A DNA stretch of 64,000 bases. Origin: an uncultured Alphaproteobacteria bacterium. GTDB lineage: Bacteria; Pseudomonadota; Alphaproteobacteria; JALCBB01. Positions 34,311 through 43,240 of this stretch are shown here, piece after piece. The number at the start of each line of letters is the position of its first letter. Positions within the stretch are counted from its first letter, which is position 1. The DNA lies in NCBI GenBank assembly GCA_958267355.1, contig OY279575.1:167726-231725 (forward strand), written 5' to 3'. The notes beneath the pieces are model-generated. The model saw nothing but the letters and a program-made list of their open reading frames with translations. It made no database searches and was not told the origin of the DNA. Both the position numbers and the translations under genes were made by a program.

Positions 34311-35564
34311 CTAAGCAGTCGGACTGTAGGTAAGGTAATCCCTTTGAATCGCGATTTGGTCAGCGATAAACTTCGCATCCTGCCAAACCCCCCAGATAAA
34401 TGACGAACCACGGCGCGATTGCCACGGCAAACCCACAAAATACAGTCCCGACTCAGTAGATATCCCACGCGTATGCGCAGGATTGCCCGCCGCGTCTAAT
34501 CCCTTGCCCTCCAACCAGCCAAAGTCAAAACCATAGCCCGTCGCCCAGATAATAGACTGTACATCCGCCGCCGCCAGATCAAGCTCGCGGAGCGGATTTT
34601 TTACGCACTCAGGGTCAGGCAAAATCTCTCGCGCTTCGGGCTCTTCGGGTAAGTCCAAACCGTGATCGGAAATATACAAATCCGCCGCGTCTAACAAGTC
34701 AAAGTAATTTTTATCTCCGTAGGCAATGTTTTCTTGTAAATCATCGGCAAAATAAATTTTTCCGTCTTTATAGCTGTCCGTGCGACCCACCAATGTCATA
34801 CCAAGATGACCAAAACGCCGATAGTCAATCGTCTTGCCGCCATCAACTCCGCTCACCGCTATCGTCACATGCTTCGTACCCGGACGCGGAGTCGGCATTT
34901 CCCACAAACCCAAAACCCCCAACCACCAAACATTATCCCGTCCGCGATAGCGACGCGGTAAACGATCATGCGCACTCACAGACAAATACACCGTACGCCC
35001 CGACTCCATCAGCTCTTGCGCTATCTGCGCCCCAGATGAACCCGCTCCCACCACCAATACAGCTCCGTCAGGAAGCTGACGCGGATTCTTATAGCCAGAC
35101 GAGTGCAGCTGAAATACCTTCGCCGCAGTCGGCACCACCCGCGGAATCACGGGCTCCTGAAACGAACCCGTCGCCGCCACCACAACCCGCGCCCGCCAAG
35201 TACCAGCAGATGTCTCAACCGTAAACCCCGCCGCACCACTCCGCCTAGAAACCCGCGTGACTTCAACGCCACACTTAATCGGCGCCTTAATCCGCCGCGC
35301 AAACGACTCAAAGTACGCAACCACGCCTTCACGCGGAACAAACGCATCACGATTGTAATCTTCAAACTCCATCGTCGGAAACCTGTCGTGCCATGCAGGT
35401 CCGTTCGCAACCAGCGAATCCCAACGGCAAGTACGCCAACGTTCAGCAATACGATCGCGCTCCAGTACAAGGTGTTCAATCCCACGCTCAGATAACTGCG
35501 CACTCAAAGCTAAACCCGATTGTCCCGCGCCGACAATCACAACTTCCGTAGTCTGAATCGTCAT
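34311..35564 (-). CDS. Flavin-containing monooxygenase-like FAD/NADPH oxidoreductase
   Basis: 417 residues. Seen: FAD-binding VVIVGAGQSGLALSAQL at 9-25, the motif LERDRIAERWRTCRWDSL, and the NADPH-binding GAVLVVGAGSSGAQIAQEL near 165. IIWATGYGFDFGWL precedes the C-terminus. These match class B monooxygenases or putative flavoprotein monooxygenases (YUCCA/CzcO-like) that oxidise amines, sulfides or ketones. I start at the ATG at 35564 with AAGGGG five bases upstream; an upstream in-frame extension of 24 residues lacks conservation. A palindromic operator-like motif lies about 200 bp upstream. Confidence 0.85.
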   Translation of the reverse strand: MTIQTTEVVIVGAGQSGLALSAQLSERGIEHLVLERDRIAERWRTCRWDSLVANGPAWHDRFPTMEFEDYNRDAFVPREGVVAYFESFARRIKAPIKCGVEVTRVSRRSGAAGFTVETSAGTWRARVVVAATGSFQEPVIPRVVPTAAKVFQLHSSGYKNPRQLPDGAVLVVGAGSSGAQIAQELMESGRTVYLSVSAHDRLPRRYRGRDNVWWLGVLGLWEMPTPRPGTKHVTIAVSGVDGGKTIDYRRFGHLGMTLVGRTDSYKDGKIYFADDLQENIAYGDKNYFDLLDAADLYISDHGLDLPEEPEAREILPDPECVKNPLRELDLAAADVQSIIWATGYGFDFGWLEGKGLDAAGNPAHTRGISTESGLYFVGLPWQSRRGSSFIWGVWQDAKFIADQIAIQRDYLTYSPTA

Positions 35565-35637
35565 CGCTACCCCTTCCGCATTTCGCAAAACGCACAATAC
35601 TTCATATCCAAAACTTACGCCCAAAACCCATGCCATG

Positions 35638-35760
35638 CAATTTACGCCACAATTTATTCTACGATTTACTCTACGATTTATTCTACGATTTACTTTGCTA
35701 TTTATTCTACAAGCTATTCTACAATTTACTCTACAATCTACCCCAGCAATTTATTTTGCA
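35638..35760. repeat. AT-rich minisatellite upstream of the monooxygenase gene
   Basis: About eight units of TTTATTCTACGAT / TTTACTCTACAAT, 12-15 nt each, between 35640 and 35755. Confidence 0.9.
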
Positions 35761-35762
35761 AT

Positions 35763-35790
35763 TTAGGAATTTCCTAATCTATGATAAGGA
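35763..35790. promoter_or_regulatory. Operator-like motif, copy 1
   Basis: Palindrome TTAGGAATTTCCTAA, five bases, then GATAAGGA. The same layout, with GATAAGGA starting exactly 20 bases after the first T, occurs at 45410 upstream of potA. Three related half-sites (TTAGGA, TCCTAA, TAAGGA) suggest a repressor or activator site. Confidence 0.5.
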
Positions 35791-35944
35791 AAATAATTTA
35801 CCGCCAATCCTTGCTGCAAAACCTCCACCTTCTAAAACAGCTCCACGCCCATTCTGGTCTTGCATTCTAGTTTCGTGTTAATTTCTCTCCCAGTAGATCG
35901 CGCACCGCGTAGAGCGCGTGCAGGGTGCATATCGTGTGCTTTGC

Positions 35945-36303
35945 TCCGCTAAAGAAAAGCCAAGCCACAAGAAAAGCCAAGCCCACAAGAAAAGCCAAGC
36001 CCACAAGAAAAGCCAAGCCACCAAAAAAGCCAAGCCCACAAGAAAAGCCAAGCCACAAGAAAAGCCAAGCCACAAGAAAAGCCAAGCCACAAGAAAAGCC
36101 AAGCCCACAAGAAAAGCCAAGCCCACAAGAAAAGCCAAGCCACCAAAAAAGCCAAGCCCACAAGAAAAGCCAAGCCACAAGAAAAGCCAAGCCACAAGAA
36201 AAGCCAAGCCACAAGAAAAGCCAAGCCACAAAAAGCCAAGCCACAAGAAAATCCAAGCCACAAGAAAAACCAAAACCACCAAAAAGCCAAAGCCACAAGC
36301 CAG
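35945..36303. repeat. Minisatellite reading into ridA
   Basis: About 20 copies of a 16-18 nt unit (GAAAAGCCAAGCCACAA and variants) end eight bases before the ridA start codon. One forward frame is open through the array and continues into ridA, giving a KKSQATRKAKP-repeat leader, and the reverse strand reads as hydrophobic repeats. I regard both as repeat artefacts. Confidence 0.92.
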
Positions 36304-36310
36304 CAAGACA

Positions 36311-36730
36311 ATGACTCATCTCCGCATACGAAAGTTCAACACAGCGAACACCTATCCCGAGCAAAAGCTCAACAACGACCTGTGCCAAGCCGTAGTCACA
36401 CAAGGCGGAAAAATCATCTGGCTACGGGGACAATGTCCGCAAAACCTTGACGACGCAAAAAACATCAGCAGCTCAGACCCCGCAGAACAAACCCACAAAG
36501 TCATGCAAAATATCCAACAACTCATAGAAGAAGCAGGCGGCTCAATGAATCATCTCGTCAAAATCGTAGTCTATATCACCAACATCAAACACCGCGAAGC
36601 CGTATACCAAACCATCGGCAAATATATACAAGGAGTGCATCCCGTCTCCACAGGACTCGTCGTGTCAGCCCTAGCCCGCCCAGAATGGCTCGTAGAAATA
36701 GACGCCACCGCCGTAATACCCGAACCCTAA
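36311..36730 (+). CDS. RidA-family enamine/imine deaminase
   Basis: Hydrolyses reactive 2-aminoacrylate or other imines formed by PLP and amine-oxidising enzymes; homotrimer in the cytosol. 139 residues from the ATG at 36311 (MTHLRIRKFN). The family core GGSMNHLVKIVVYITNIKHR and PVSTGLVVSALARPEWLVEIDATAV is visible; the Arg that anchors the substrate carboxylate is probably the one in ALARPEWLVEID. The reading frame extends upstream through the minisatellite, so a long basic repeat N-terminus cannot be strictly ruled out. The DUF1028 gene follows at 24 bp. Confidence 0.85.
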   Translation: MTHLRIRKFNTANTYPEQKLNNDLCQAVVTQGGKIIWLRGQCPQNLDDAKNISSSDPAEQTHKVMQNIQQLIEEAGGSMNHLVKIVVYITNIKHREAVYQTIGKYIQGVHPVSTGLVVSALARPEWLVEIDATAVIPEP

Positions 36731-36754
36731 ACCCACAGAACCCACAGAACTCCC

Positions 36755-37432
36755 GTGACCTTCTCGCTCGTCGCACGATGCACCGAAACCAACAGATTCG
36801 GAGTCGCCATAACTTCTTCATCGCCCGCCGTAGCAGCACGCTGTTCCTTCACCCGCCCAGGAGTCGGAGCCGTCGCCTCACAAAATGTCACCGATCCAAA
36901 TCTCGGCACAAGGACTCTGGATCTAATGCAACAAGGACTCAACGCACAAAACGCCATCGCACAAATCCAACACAACAATCGCCACATGGAATACCGCCAA
37001 GTCCTTGCCGTTGATGCAGACGGTCAAACCGCCATCCACTCAGGAAGCAAAGCACTCGGAATCTGGGCAGAAGCCCAAACCCACAACGCCGCCGCAGGCG
37101 GAAATCTGCTCGCCAACAACAAAGTACCCCAAGCCATCATAGATGACTTCTCGCACACCACAGGACACATCGGCGATAGACTCATCACCGCCCTACAAGC
37201 AGGACTCACAGCAGGCGGAGAAGCTGGACCACTCCATTCGGCAGGGCTGAAAATCGTCGGCGATGAAGTGCCGTGGCCCATCGCTGACCTGCGATGCGAT
37301 TGGACAGAAACCTGCCCCCTAAAAGCCCTAGAAACCGCCTGGAACATCTATAAACCGCAAATGGACGATTATATCCAACGGGCTTTAGATCCGCGTTCTG
37401 CGCCTTCGTATGGGGTGCCTGGCGATGAGTGA
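36755..37432 (+). CDS. DUF1028 family protein (Ntn-hydrolase-like)
   Basis: 225 residues from a GTG start 24 bp after ridA, so probably co-transcribed. The N-terminal TFSLVARCTETNRFGVAITSSSPAVAARC matches DUF1028, a family with an Ntn-hydrolase-like fold and Thr or Ser at the mature N-terminus; function is not established. In proteobacteria it often lies beside amino-acid or amine catabolic genes and RidA-like genes, as here. The last codons (GGCGATGAGTGA) form the beginning of a tandem 40-bp repeat that carries on past the stop. Confidence 0.82.
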   Translation: MTFSLVARCTETNRFGVAITSSSPAVAARCSFTRPGVGAVASQNVTDPNLGTRTLDLMQQGLNAQNAIAQIQHNNRHMEYRQVLAVDADGQTAIHSGSKALGIWAEAQTHNAAAGGNLLANNKVPQAIIDDFSHTTGHIGDRLITALQAGLTAGGEAGPLHSAGLKIVGDEVPWPIADLRCDWTETCPLKALETAWNIYKPQMDDYIQRALDPRSAPSYGVPGDE

Positions 37433-37550
37433 GCGGAGCGTAGCGAAGCGAACGAATGCCACAGCAAAAAGGCGATGAGTGAGCGGAGCGAACGAATGCC
37501 ACAACAAAAAGGCGATGAGTGAGCGGAGCGAATGAATGCCACAGCAAAAA
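37421..37550. repeat. Triplicated 40-bp repeat starting inside the DUF1028 stop region
   Basis: Copies at 37421-37470, 37471-37510 and 37511-37550 of a unit starting GGCGATGAGTGAGCGGAGCG. The first copy includes the gene's last codons and stop and has ten extra bases (TAGCGAAGCG). Confidence 0.92.
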
Positions 37551-37740
37551 GGCGGTGCATAGGGGCAGGGTGGTGCTGCCCCTGCCCACCCATCCCCCCC
37601 AAGGCTTGCTTCGCGTCCTGCGGACGCTCGCAACCCTTGACCCCCCTTTGCCCGCTCGTTCGCTACGCTCACTCGCGCCCCTAGGGGGGTGAATTTTATA
37701 ATCAGCCCCTAAGTTTAAAAACTAAAAAGAACACTAAGAA
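37551..37740. repeat. Hairpin-slot mosaic, reverse orientation
   Basis: CCCACCCATCCCCCCCAAGG (37585-37604), hairpins GCTTGCTTCGCG and CGTCCTGCGGACG, GACCCCCCTTTGCCCG, slot hairpin of GCTCGTTCGCTACGCTCACTC type, and GCGCCCCTAGGGGGGTGAAT. It is the same scaffold as at 10.65, 11.07, 14.28 and 25.4 kb. No gene. Confidence 0.88.
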
Positions 37741-37898
37741 AAAAAGTAAAAAACTTCGTGGAGTAAATCTAGAACAGGTGAAACAGGGAGTAGAGTAAAG
37801 GTAAAGTTGCTACGCAGAAGAAAAGTAAAAAAACTTCGTGGAGCAAATCTAGAACAGGTGAAACAGGGAGTAGAGTAAAGGTAAAGCTCTGCGCAGAA
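37741..37898. repeat. 80-bp tandem duplication upstream of second aldehyde dehydrogenase
   Basis: Copies at 37741-37820 and 37821-37898 share AACTTCGTGGAG, AAATCTAGAACAGGTGAAAC and AGGGAGTAGAGTAAAGG; they differ mainly at the hairpin-like end (TTGCTACGCAG against CTCTGCGCAG). Confidence 0.92.
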
Positions 37899-37932
37899 GA
37901 AAAGGCACAAAGGCAACACGAGAGGAAAGGTT

Positions 37933-39438
37933 ATGGCAGAAAATACACTCCAAGATTGGCAAAGCCGTGCGGCGGCTTTGCACTTTCGTAACCAAGCTTT
38001 CATGGGCGGCAAGTTCGTAGACTCTGCTTCAGGCAAAACTTTTGACAGTATCAATCCCGCCACCGAAGAAGTGCTGACAAAAGTTGCTGAATGCGACTCC
38101 GAAGATATCAACCGCGCAGTCGCCGCCGCTCGCAAGGCTTTTGAAGCAGGCAGTTGGTCGCGGGCGGCTCCAGGGGAGCGCAAAGCCGTGCTGCTAAAGC
38201 TCGCCGAGCTGATACGCGCCAATCTTGAAGAAATGGCTCTGCTGGATAGCTTGGATATGGGTAAGCTCGTTCAAGATGCAGTCACGGTAGATGCACCCGG
38301 CTCAGCGCATTTCTTTCAGTGGTACGCCGAAGCAATTGATAAGCTTTACGACGAAGTTGCACCTACAGATCCGAATAACTTGGCTCTGGTTCAACGGGTT
38401 CCCGTCGGCGTAGTCGGAGCCGTCGTGCCGTGGAACTTTCCGCTGGATATGGCAACTTGGAAATCCGCCGCCGCCTTAGCCGTAGGCAATTCTGTTGTTC
38501 TAAAACCCGCCGAACAATCACCGCTGTCAGCTCTGCGTCTGGCAGAACTTGCCTCCGAAGCTGGACTGCCCGACGGAGTCTTCAATGTCGTTCCAGGCTT
38601 CGGGCATACCGCAGGGAAAGCCTTAGGACTGCATATGGATGTAGACTGCTTAGCGTTTACAGGCTCCACAGAAATCGGCAAAAAATTTATGCAGTACTCG
38701 GGTGAGTCCAACTTAAAACAAGTTTGGCCCGAAACAGGGGGGAAAAGTCCAAACCTAATCTTCGCCGATTGCGAAGACCTAGACACCGCCGCCGATATGG
38801 CAAGCTTCGGTATCTTCTTCAATCAAGGCGAAGTCTGCTCAGCAAATTCACGGCTCTATGTTGAACGTTCGGTTAAAGACACAATGCTAGAAAAGCTAAA
38901 AGCCCGCGCCGATGCAACCCAGCCAGGGAATCCGTTAAATCCCGAGTCAAAAATGGGCGCAATCGTAAACGAAACCCAAACCCAAGGAATCATGCACTTC
39001 GTTGACGAAGGCAAAAAAAGTGCAACCCTAATCACAGGCGGTGAACGTATCTATCTAGAAGGCAAGGGCTGTTTCGTACAACCAACAATTTTTGCCGATC
39101 TAGAGCAAAGTAATCCGCTCGCGCGCGATGAAATTTTTGGCCCCGTTTTGTCCGTCATCGCCTTTGACACAGAAGCCGAAGCCATAGAAATGGCAAATGA
39201 CTCCATCTATGGCTTAGCCGCTTCGCTATGGACAGATAACTTAAGTCGCGCCTGCCGTGTCGCCGAAGAACTCAATGTCGGTACCGTATCCGTAAATACG
39301 GTAGATGCACTTTCCGCCCAAACCCCGTTCGGGGGAATGAAACAATCAGGGTTTGGCCGTGACCTGTCCTTGCATTCGCTGGAAAAATACACAGCCCTGA
39401 AAACAACTTGGATCAAATATAAGCCCAATCGCTCCTAG
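37933..39438 (+). CDS. NAD(P)-dependent aldehyde dehydrogenase, copy 2
   Basis: 501 residues, clear paralogue of the gene at 1154. Seen: PWNFPLDMATW, Glu267 in PETGGKSPN, nucleophile Cys302 in NQGEVCSANSR, and DEIFGPVLSV. Like copy 1 it resembles PuuC-type amino-aldehyde dehydrogenases. AGGAAAGG lies shortly before the ATG. It stands between DUF1028/RidA and a LysR regulator followed by an amine dehydrogenase-family gene, so it may oxidise the aldehyde that amine dehydrogenase releases. This is inferred from position. Confidence 0.92.
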   Translation: MAENTLQDWQSRAAALHFRNQAFMGGKFVDSASGKTFDSINPATEEVLTKVAECDSEDINRAVAAARKAFEAGSWSRAAPGERKAVLLKLAELIRANLEEMALLDSLDMGKLVQDAVTVDAPGSAHFFQWYAEAIDKLYDEVAPTDPNNLALVQRVPVGVVGAVVPWNFPLDMATWKSAAALAVGNSVVLKPAEQSPLSALRLAELASEAGLPDGVFNVVPGFGHTAGKALGLHMDVDCLAFTGSTEIGKKFMQYSGESNLKQVWPETGGKSPNLIFADCEDLDTAADMASFGIFFNQGEVCSANSRLYVERSVKDTMLEKLKARADATQPGNPLNPESKMGAIVNETQTQGIMHFVDEGKKSATLITGGERIYLEGKGCFVQPTIFADLEQSNPLARDEIFGPVLSVIAFDTEAEAIEMANDSIYGLAASLWTDNLSRACRVAEELNVGTVSVNTVDALSAQTPFGGMKQSGFGRDLSLHSLEKYTALKTTWIKYKPNRS

Positions 39439-39576
39439 CACCAGAAAAGAAAAAGACTAGAGCGCAAGCAAGCCAAGTTGTACAAACAAGTCGTGCAAAA
39501 CAGAGCAAAGCAAAACCCAGCTACACAAAATCCAACACGCAACAGCAAAGCCAACAAGCCAGCAGAGAAAGATAAA

Positions 39577-40536
39577 ATGTTTCACTTCACCTTAAGGCAA
39601 TTAGAATACTTCGTCGCCGTAGGGGAATGCGGCTCCATTGCGCTGGCTTCAGAAAAGGTAAATGTATCGTCTCCGTCTATTTCAGCAGCAATCACCCACC
39701 TAGAAAGCGAATTCGGCTTGCCACTCTTCGCCCGCCAACACGCCCAAGGATTAACCCTAACCTCAGCAGGACGACAAATGATGCAACAAGCCAAAATCAT
39801 CCTGGCAGACGCAGAACAACTCGTACATCTCTCAGGCGATATATCAGGCAGTGTACGCGGCACCTTAACCATCGGCTGCATGCTGACCTTCGCCCAAGTT
39901 GTTATCCCGACTTTGCGCTCTAGCTTCGTGAAGAAATATCCGCTTGTAGTCTTCCAGCAAACCGAGCTAGACCAAGCCGCTCTGTTTAGCCATCTACGCC
40001 GTGCCGAAATAGATGCAGCCCTAACCTATGACCTAGAAATACCCGCCGACTTAAGCTTTACACCGATTGCATCTTTGCCTCCCTACGCAATGCTAGATGT
40101 AAATCATCCACTCGCCGAACGAGACTCGCTAGACCTAGAAGAACTTGTACCCTATCCAATGGTGCTGTTAGATCTACCCTTTAGCTCAGATTATTTTTTG
40201 TCCTTCTTCACCAAAGCAGGAGTCAAACCAAACCTGTGCGAACGCACCCGCGATATGGCAATGCTACGAAGCCTTGTCGCCAACGGCTTCGGCTACTCCA
40301 TTGCCAATGTACGCCCGCTGAATGATCTGTCACCCGATGGCAAACCCTTACGCTTCGTACGCTTGAATGGCAATTTGCGCCCCATGACAATGGGCGTGCT
40401 AACCGTCGCCGACGCCAAAAATGTTAACCTGATTAAAGCCTTCATAGAACATTGTGTATCACTCCACGCCGCTGGCACGCTGCCAAGTTTGAATAACAGC
40501 GACTCCACCCGTTTGGATAACTCCGCCCATTCGTGA
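39577..40536 (+). CDS. LysR-family transcriptional regulator
   Basis: 319 residues from the ATG at 39577 (MFHFTLRQLEYFVAVGECGS). N-terminal winged helix with SEKVNVSSPSISAAITHLE, then the effector-binding domain. The open frame extends 33 codons upstream through a CAAAGCAAAACC-type low-complexity region, which I leave out. It probably controls the adjacent aldehyde dehydrogenase or the amine dehydrogenase-family gene downstream. Confidence 0.9.
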   Translation: MFHFTLRQLEYFVAVGECGSIALASEKVNVSSPSISAAITHLESEFGLPLFARQHAQGLTLTSAGRQMMQQAKIILADAEQLVHLSGDISGSVRGTLTIGCMLTFAQVVIPTLRSSFVKKYPLVVFQQTELDQAALFSHLRRAEIDAALTYDLEIPADLSFTPIASLPPYAMLDVNHPLAERDSLDLEELVPYPMVLLDLPFSSDYFLSFFTKAGVKPNLCERTRDMAMLRSLVANGFGYSIANVRPLNDLSPDGKPLRFVRLNGNLRPMTMGVLTVADAKNVNLIKAFIEHCVSLHAAGTLPSLNNSDSTRLDNSAHS

Positions 40537-40555
40537 CAACTCCGCACATTCGTAA

Positions 40556-40655
40556 AGTATTCACCACATCACACAAGCCCACGCCAAAGCCCACGCCTAA
40601 CGCCCACGCCAAAGCCCAACACCTAACACCTAAGCCCAACACCACCGTCAGGAGA
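40556..40655. repeat. CA-rich minisatellite before the amine dehydrogenase gene
   Basis: Tandem CCCACGCCAAAG, CCCACGCCTAACG and CCCAACACCTAAC units (about 10-14 nt). CAGGAG follows, 11 nt before the GTG start. Confidence 0.88.
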
Positions 40656-40662
40656 TACACCC

Positions 40663-42732
40663 GTGCCCGACTCCCGTTACAGCATTCTGTTTGAACCAAT
40701 GCAGATCGGTCCCGTAAAAGCCAAAAATCGCTTTTATCAAGTCCCACACTGCAACGGTGGCGGCTACCGCGACCCATCAGCCGCCGCCGCCATGCGCGGC
40801 ATAAAATCAGAAGGCGGCTGGGGAGTCATATTCACCGAACAATGCGAAATGCACCACTCTTCAGAAATCACTCCCTTTATTGAGCTGCGCCTGTGGGAAG
40901 ATAAAGATATTCCGCTTCTGCAGAATATGGCGGAGAAGATGAAAGCCCACGGAGCACTCGCAGGAATCCAACTCGCCTATTCAGGTATCAACGGACCAAA
41001 CCTATATTCACGCGAAGTTCCACTCGCTGTCTCGGCGATGCCAATCCGCACCTTCACCAATGACCCTGTACAAGCCCGCGCTTTAGATAAGTCTGATCTT
41101 CAGGACTTGCGGCGTTGGTTCGTCAACGCGGCGAAACGCTCCAAGGCAGCAGGGTTTGATTTAATTTGCCTCTACGGAGCCCACGGCTTCGGTATCTTCC
41201 AACATTTCCTAAGTCGCGCCACCAACCAACGCACCGACGAATACGGCGGAAGCCTAGAAAATCGCTCGCGCTTCATCAACGAAGTTGTGGCAGATCTACG
41301 CGATGCAGTAGGCGATACCATGGCTATCACCTTGCGCGTCAGCCTAGACGAAACAATCGGAGACTTGGGCTTCAGCAACGCCGAAGTGCGTGACTTCATC
41401 GCGCTGAATCACGATCTACCTGACCTTTGGGATCTAGCCCACGGAGCTTGGGAAGATTGCTCCGCCACTTCGCGCTTCAAAGAAGAAGCCGCACAGGAAG
41501 ACTTGGTGCGGGGTATCCGTGAGCTTACCGATAAGCCTGTTGTTGGCGTGGGGCGCTTTACCTCTCCTGATGTGATGGCAAGAATGATACGCAGTGGCAC
41601 ACTGGATTTCATCGGCTGTGCAAGACCTTCCATTGCTGACCCGTTCCTGCCGAAGAAGATTGAAGAAGAAAGAGTAGAAGATATCCGCGAATGCATCGGA
41701 TGCAACATCTGCATCACAGGCGATATGACCATGTCAATCAGTCGCTGCACGCAAAACCCTACCTTCATGGAAGAATGGCGCAAGGGCTGGCACCCAGAGC
41801 AAATGAATCCGAAAGGCGAAAGTAACACAGTGCTTGTCGTCGGAGCAGGTCCAGCAGGGTTAGAAGCCACACGCGCACTCGCCGAACGCGGATACAATGT
41901 TGCACTCGCCGAAGCCACCAAAACACTCGGCGGTAGAGTCACCCGCGAGCGCACACTTCCAGGCCTGTCGGCTTGGGGCAGAGTCGCCGATTATCGCGAA
42001 CACCAGATACGGCAAAAATCTAATGTTGAGATCTATCCCGATAGCGCACTGGACGCAGATGCGCTTTTGGAATTCGGCTTTGAACATATCTGCATCGCCA
42101 CAGGAGCAAAATGGCGGCGCGATGGAGTCAGTCGCCAGCATCTTGTCCCCTTTGCTATGGACGCGGCTATGCCGCTCTACACGCCCGATGACTTAATGGA
42201 AGGAAACAAGCCCACAGGTAAAGTTATCATCTACGACGATGACCACTACTATATGGGCGGAGTCCTAGCTGAACTTCTTGCCCAAGATGGGTGTGAAGTT
42301 ACGCTGATTACGCCTGCGGCTTATGTTTCCGAGTGGAGTGTTAATACGCTAGAACAACACGCCATACACAAAAAACTCGCCGAAATGGATGTGCAAATTG
42401 TGCTGAACCGTGGCGTAGTGGAAATCAGTAAAGATTATGTTGTATCTGATTGCTCCTTTACAGGCACAAAACAGAACTTCGCTTGCGATGCAGTGGTACT
42501 GGTCGCTTCGCGGATGGAAAACAATTCCCTGTACCTAGACCTAAAAGCCCGCACAGCAGATTGGACAGACGCAGGAATCAAATCCGTCAAAATCATCGGT
42601 GATGCCAATGCGCCAGGTCCGATTGCTTGGGCGACTTACGCAGGCCATCGCTACGCCCGCGAGCTGGATTGCAAAGATATCGGCGATGACTTGCCCTTCC
42701 GCCGTGAAATCACCCAGCTCGCCGCTTTATAG
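40663..42732 (+). CDS. Amine dehydrogenase of the trimethylamine/histamine dehydrogenase family
   Basis: Iron-sulfur flavoprotein of 689 residues from a GTG start. N-terminal TIM barrel with Cys30 in NRFYQVPHC, the site of the 6-S-cysteinyl FMN link in trimethylamine dehydrogenase; 4Fe-4S ligands Cys344, 347, 350 and 362 (CIGCNIC, then SISRC), matching the 345/348/351/364 set; then an ADP-binding flavoprotein domain with VLVVGAGPAGLEATRAL near 390. The substrate bowl has Gln60, Trp263 and Asp354 where trimethylamine dehydrogenase has Tyr60, Trp264 and Trp355. As I recall it, histamine dehydrogenase has the Gln/Trp/Asp set. Dimethylglycine demethylases (DgcA) belong to the same family. No electron-transferring flavoprotein gene is in the window. 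Confidence 0.87.
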   Translation: MPDSRYSILFEPMQIGPVKAKNRFYQVPHCNGGGYRDPSAAAAMRGIKSEGGWGVIFTEQCEMHHSSEITPFIELRLWEDKDIPLLQNMAEKMKAHGALAGIQLAYSGINGPNLYSREVPLAVSAMPIRTFTNDPVQARALDKSDLQDLRRWFVNAAKRSKAAGFDLICLYGAHGFGIFQHFLSRATNQRTDEYGGSLENRSRFINEVVADLRDAVGDTMAITLRVSLDETIGDLGFSNAEVRDFIALNHDLPDLWDLAHGAWEDCSATSRFKEEAAQEDLVRGIRELTDKPVVGVGRFTSPDVMARMIRSGTLDFIGCARPSIADPFLPKKIEEERVEDIRECIGCNICITGDMTMSISRCTQNPTFMEEWRKGWHPEQMNPKGESNTVLVVGAGPAGLEATRALAERGYNVALAEATKTLGGRVTRERTLPGLSAWGRVADYREHQIRQKSNVEIYPDSALDADALLEFGFEHICIATGAKWRRDGVSRQHLVPFAMDAAMPLYTPDDLMEGNKPTGKVIIYDDDHYYMGGVLAELLAQDGCEVTLITPAAYVSEWSVNTLEQHAIHKKLAEMDVQIVLNRGVVEISKDYVVSDCSFTGTKQNFACDAVVLVASRMENNSLYLDLKARTADWTDAGIKSVKIIGDANAPGPIAWATYAGHRYARELDCKDIGDDLPFRREITQLAAL

Positions 42733-43235
42733 GGGCTGTACAGCCACTCACAGCCACACAGAGCCGCTTGGAGCGTTGGGGGGCTACTTTGGGCAATCAG
42801 GGCAGCTTAGAGCCACACAGAGCCATATAGAGCGATATAGAGCCACTCACAGCCCCATAGAGCCACTCACAGCCCCATAGAGCCGCTTGGAGCGTTGGTA
42901 GGCTACTTTGGGCAGTCAGGGCAACTTAGAGCCACACAGAGCCATATAGAGCCACTCACAGCCCCATAGAGCCACTTACAGCCCCATAGAGCCACTCACA
43001 GCCACACAGAGCCGCTTGGAGCGTTGGTAGGCTACTTTGGGCAATCAGGGTAGCTTAGAGCCACACAGAGCCATATAGAGCGATATAGAGCCACTCACAG
43101 CCCCATAGAGCCACTTGGAGCGTTGGTAGGCTACTTTGGGCAGTCAGGGCAGCTTAGAGCCATACAGAGCCATTTAGAGCCATATAGAGCCACACAGAGC
43201 CACTCACAGCCCCATAGAGCCCACAGCAGGAGACC
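42733..43235. repeat. Long higher-order minisatellite before second argE
   Basis: About 500 bp of CATAGAGCCACTCACAGCCC and CACACAGAGCCATATAGAGC units with a longer unit superimposed: GCTTGGAGCGTTGG recurs near 42765, 42884, 43013 and 43112. No unique spacers of constant length exist, so it is not a CRISPR array. GCAGGAGACC precedes the next gene. Confidence 0.93.
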
Positions 43236-43240
43236 AAACC

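Noticed and set aside
35918-36310. In-frame KKSQATRKAKP-repeat N-terminal extension of RidA
   Set aside because: It is the translation of the minisatellite; RidA proteins start at the MTHLRIRKFN position and no ribosome site precedes the upstream start.
35867-36403. Reverse-strand hydrophobic repeat proteins (FLWLGFSCGLAFLVAW type)
   Set aside because: They are the reverse reading of the same tandem array in several frames and overlap ridA.
42733-43235. Possible CRISPR array
   Set aside because: Units are contiguous and degenerate with no unique spacers of constant length, and no cas genes are present.
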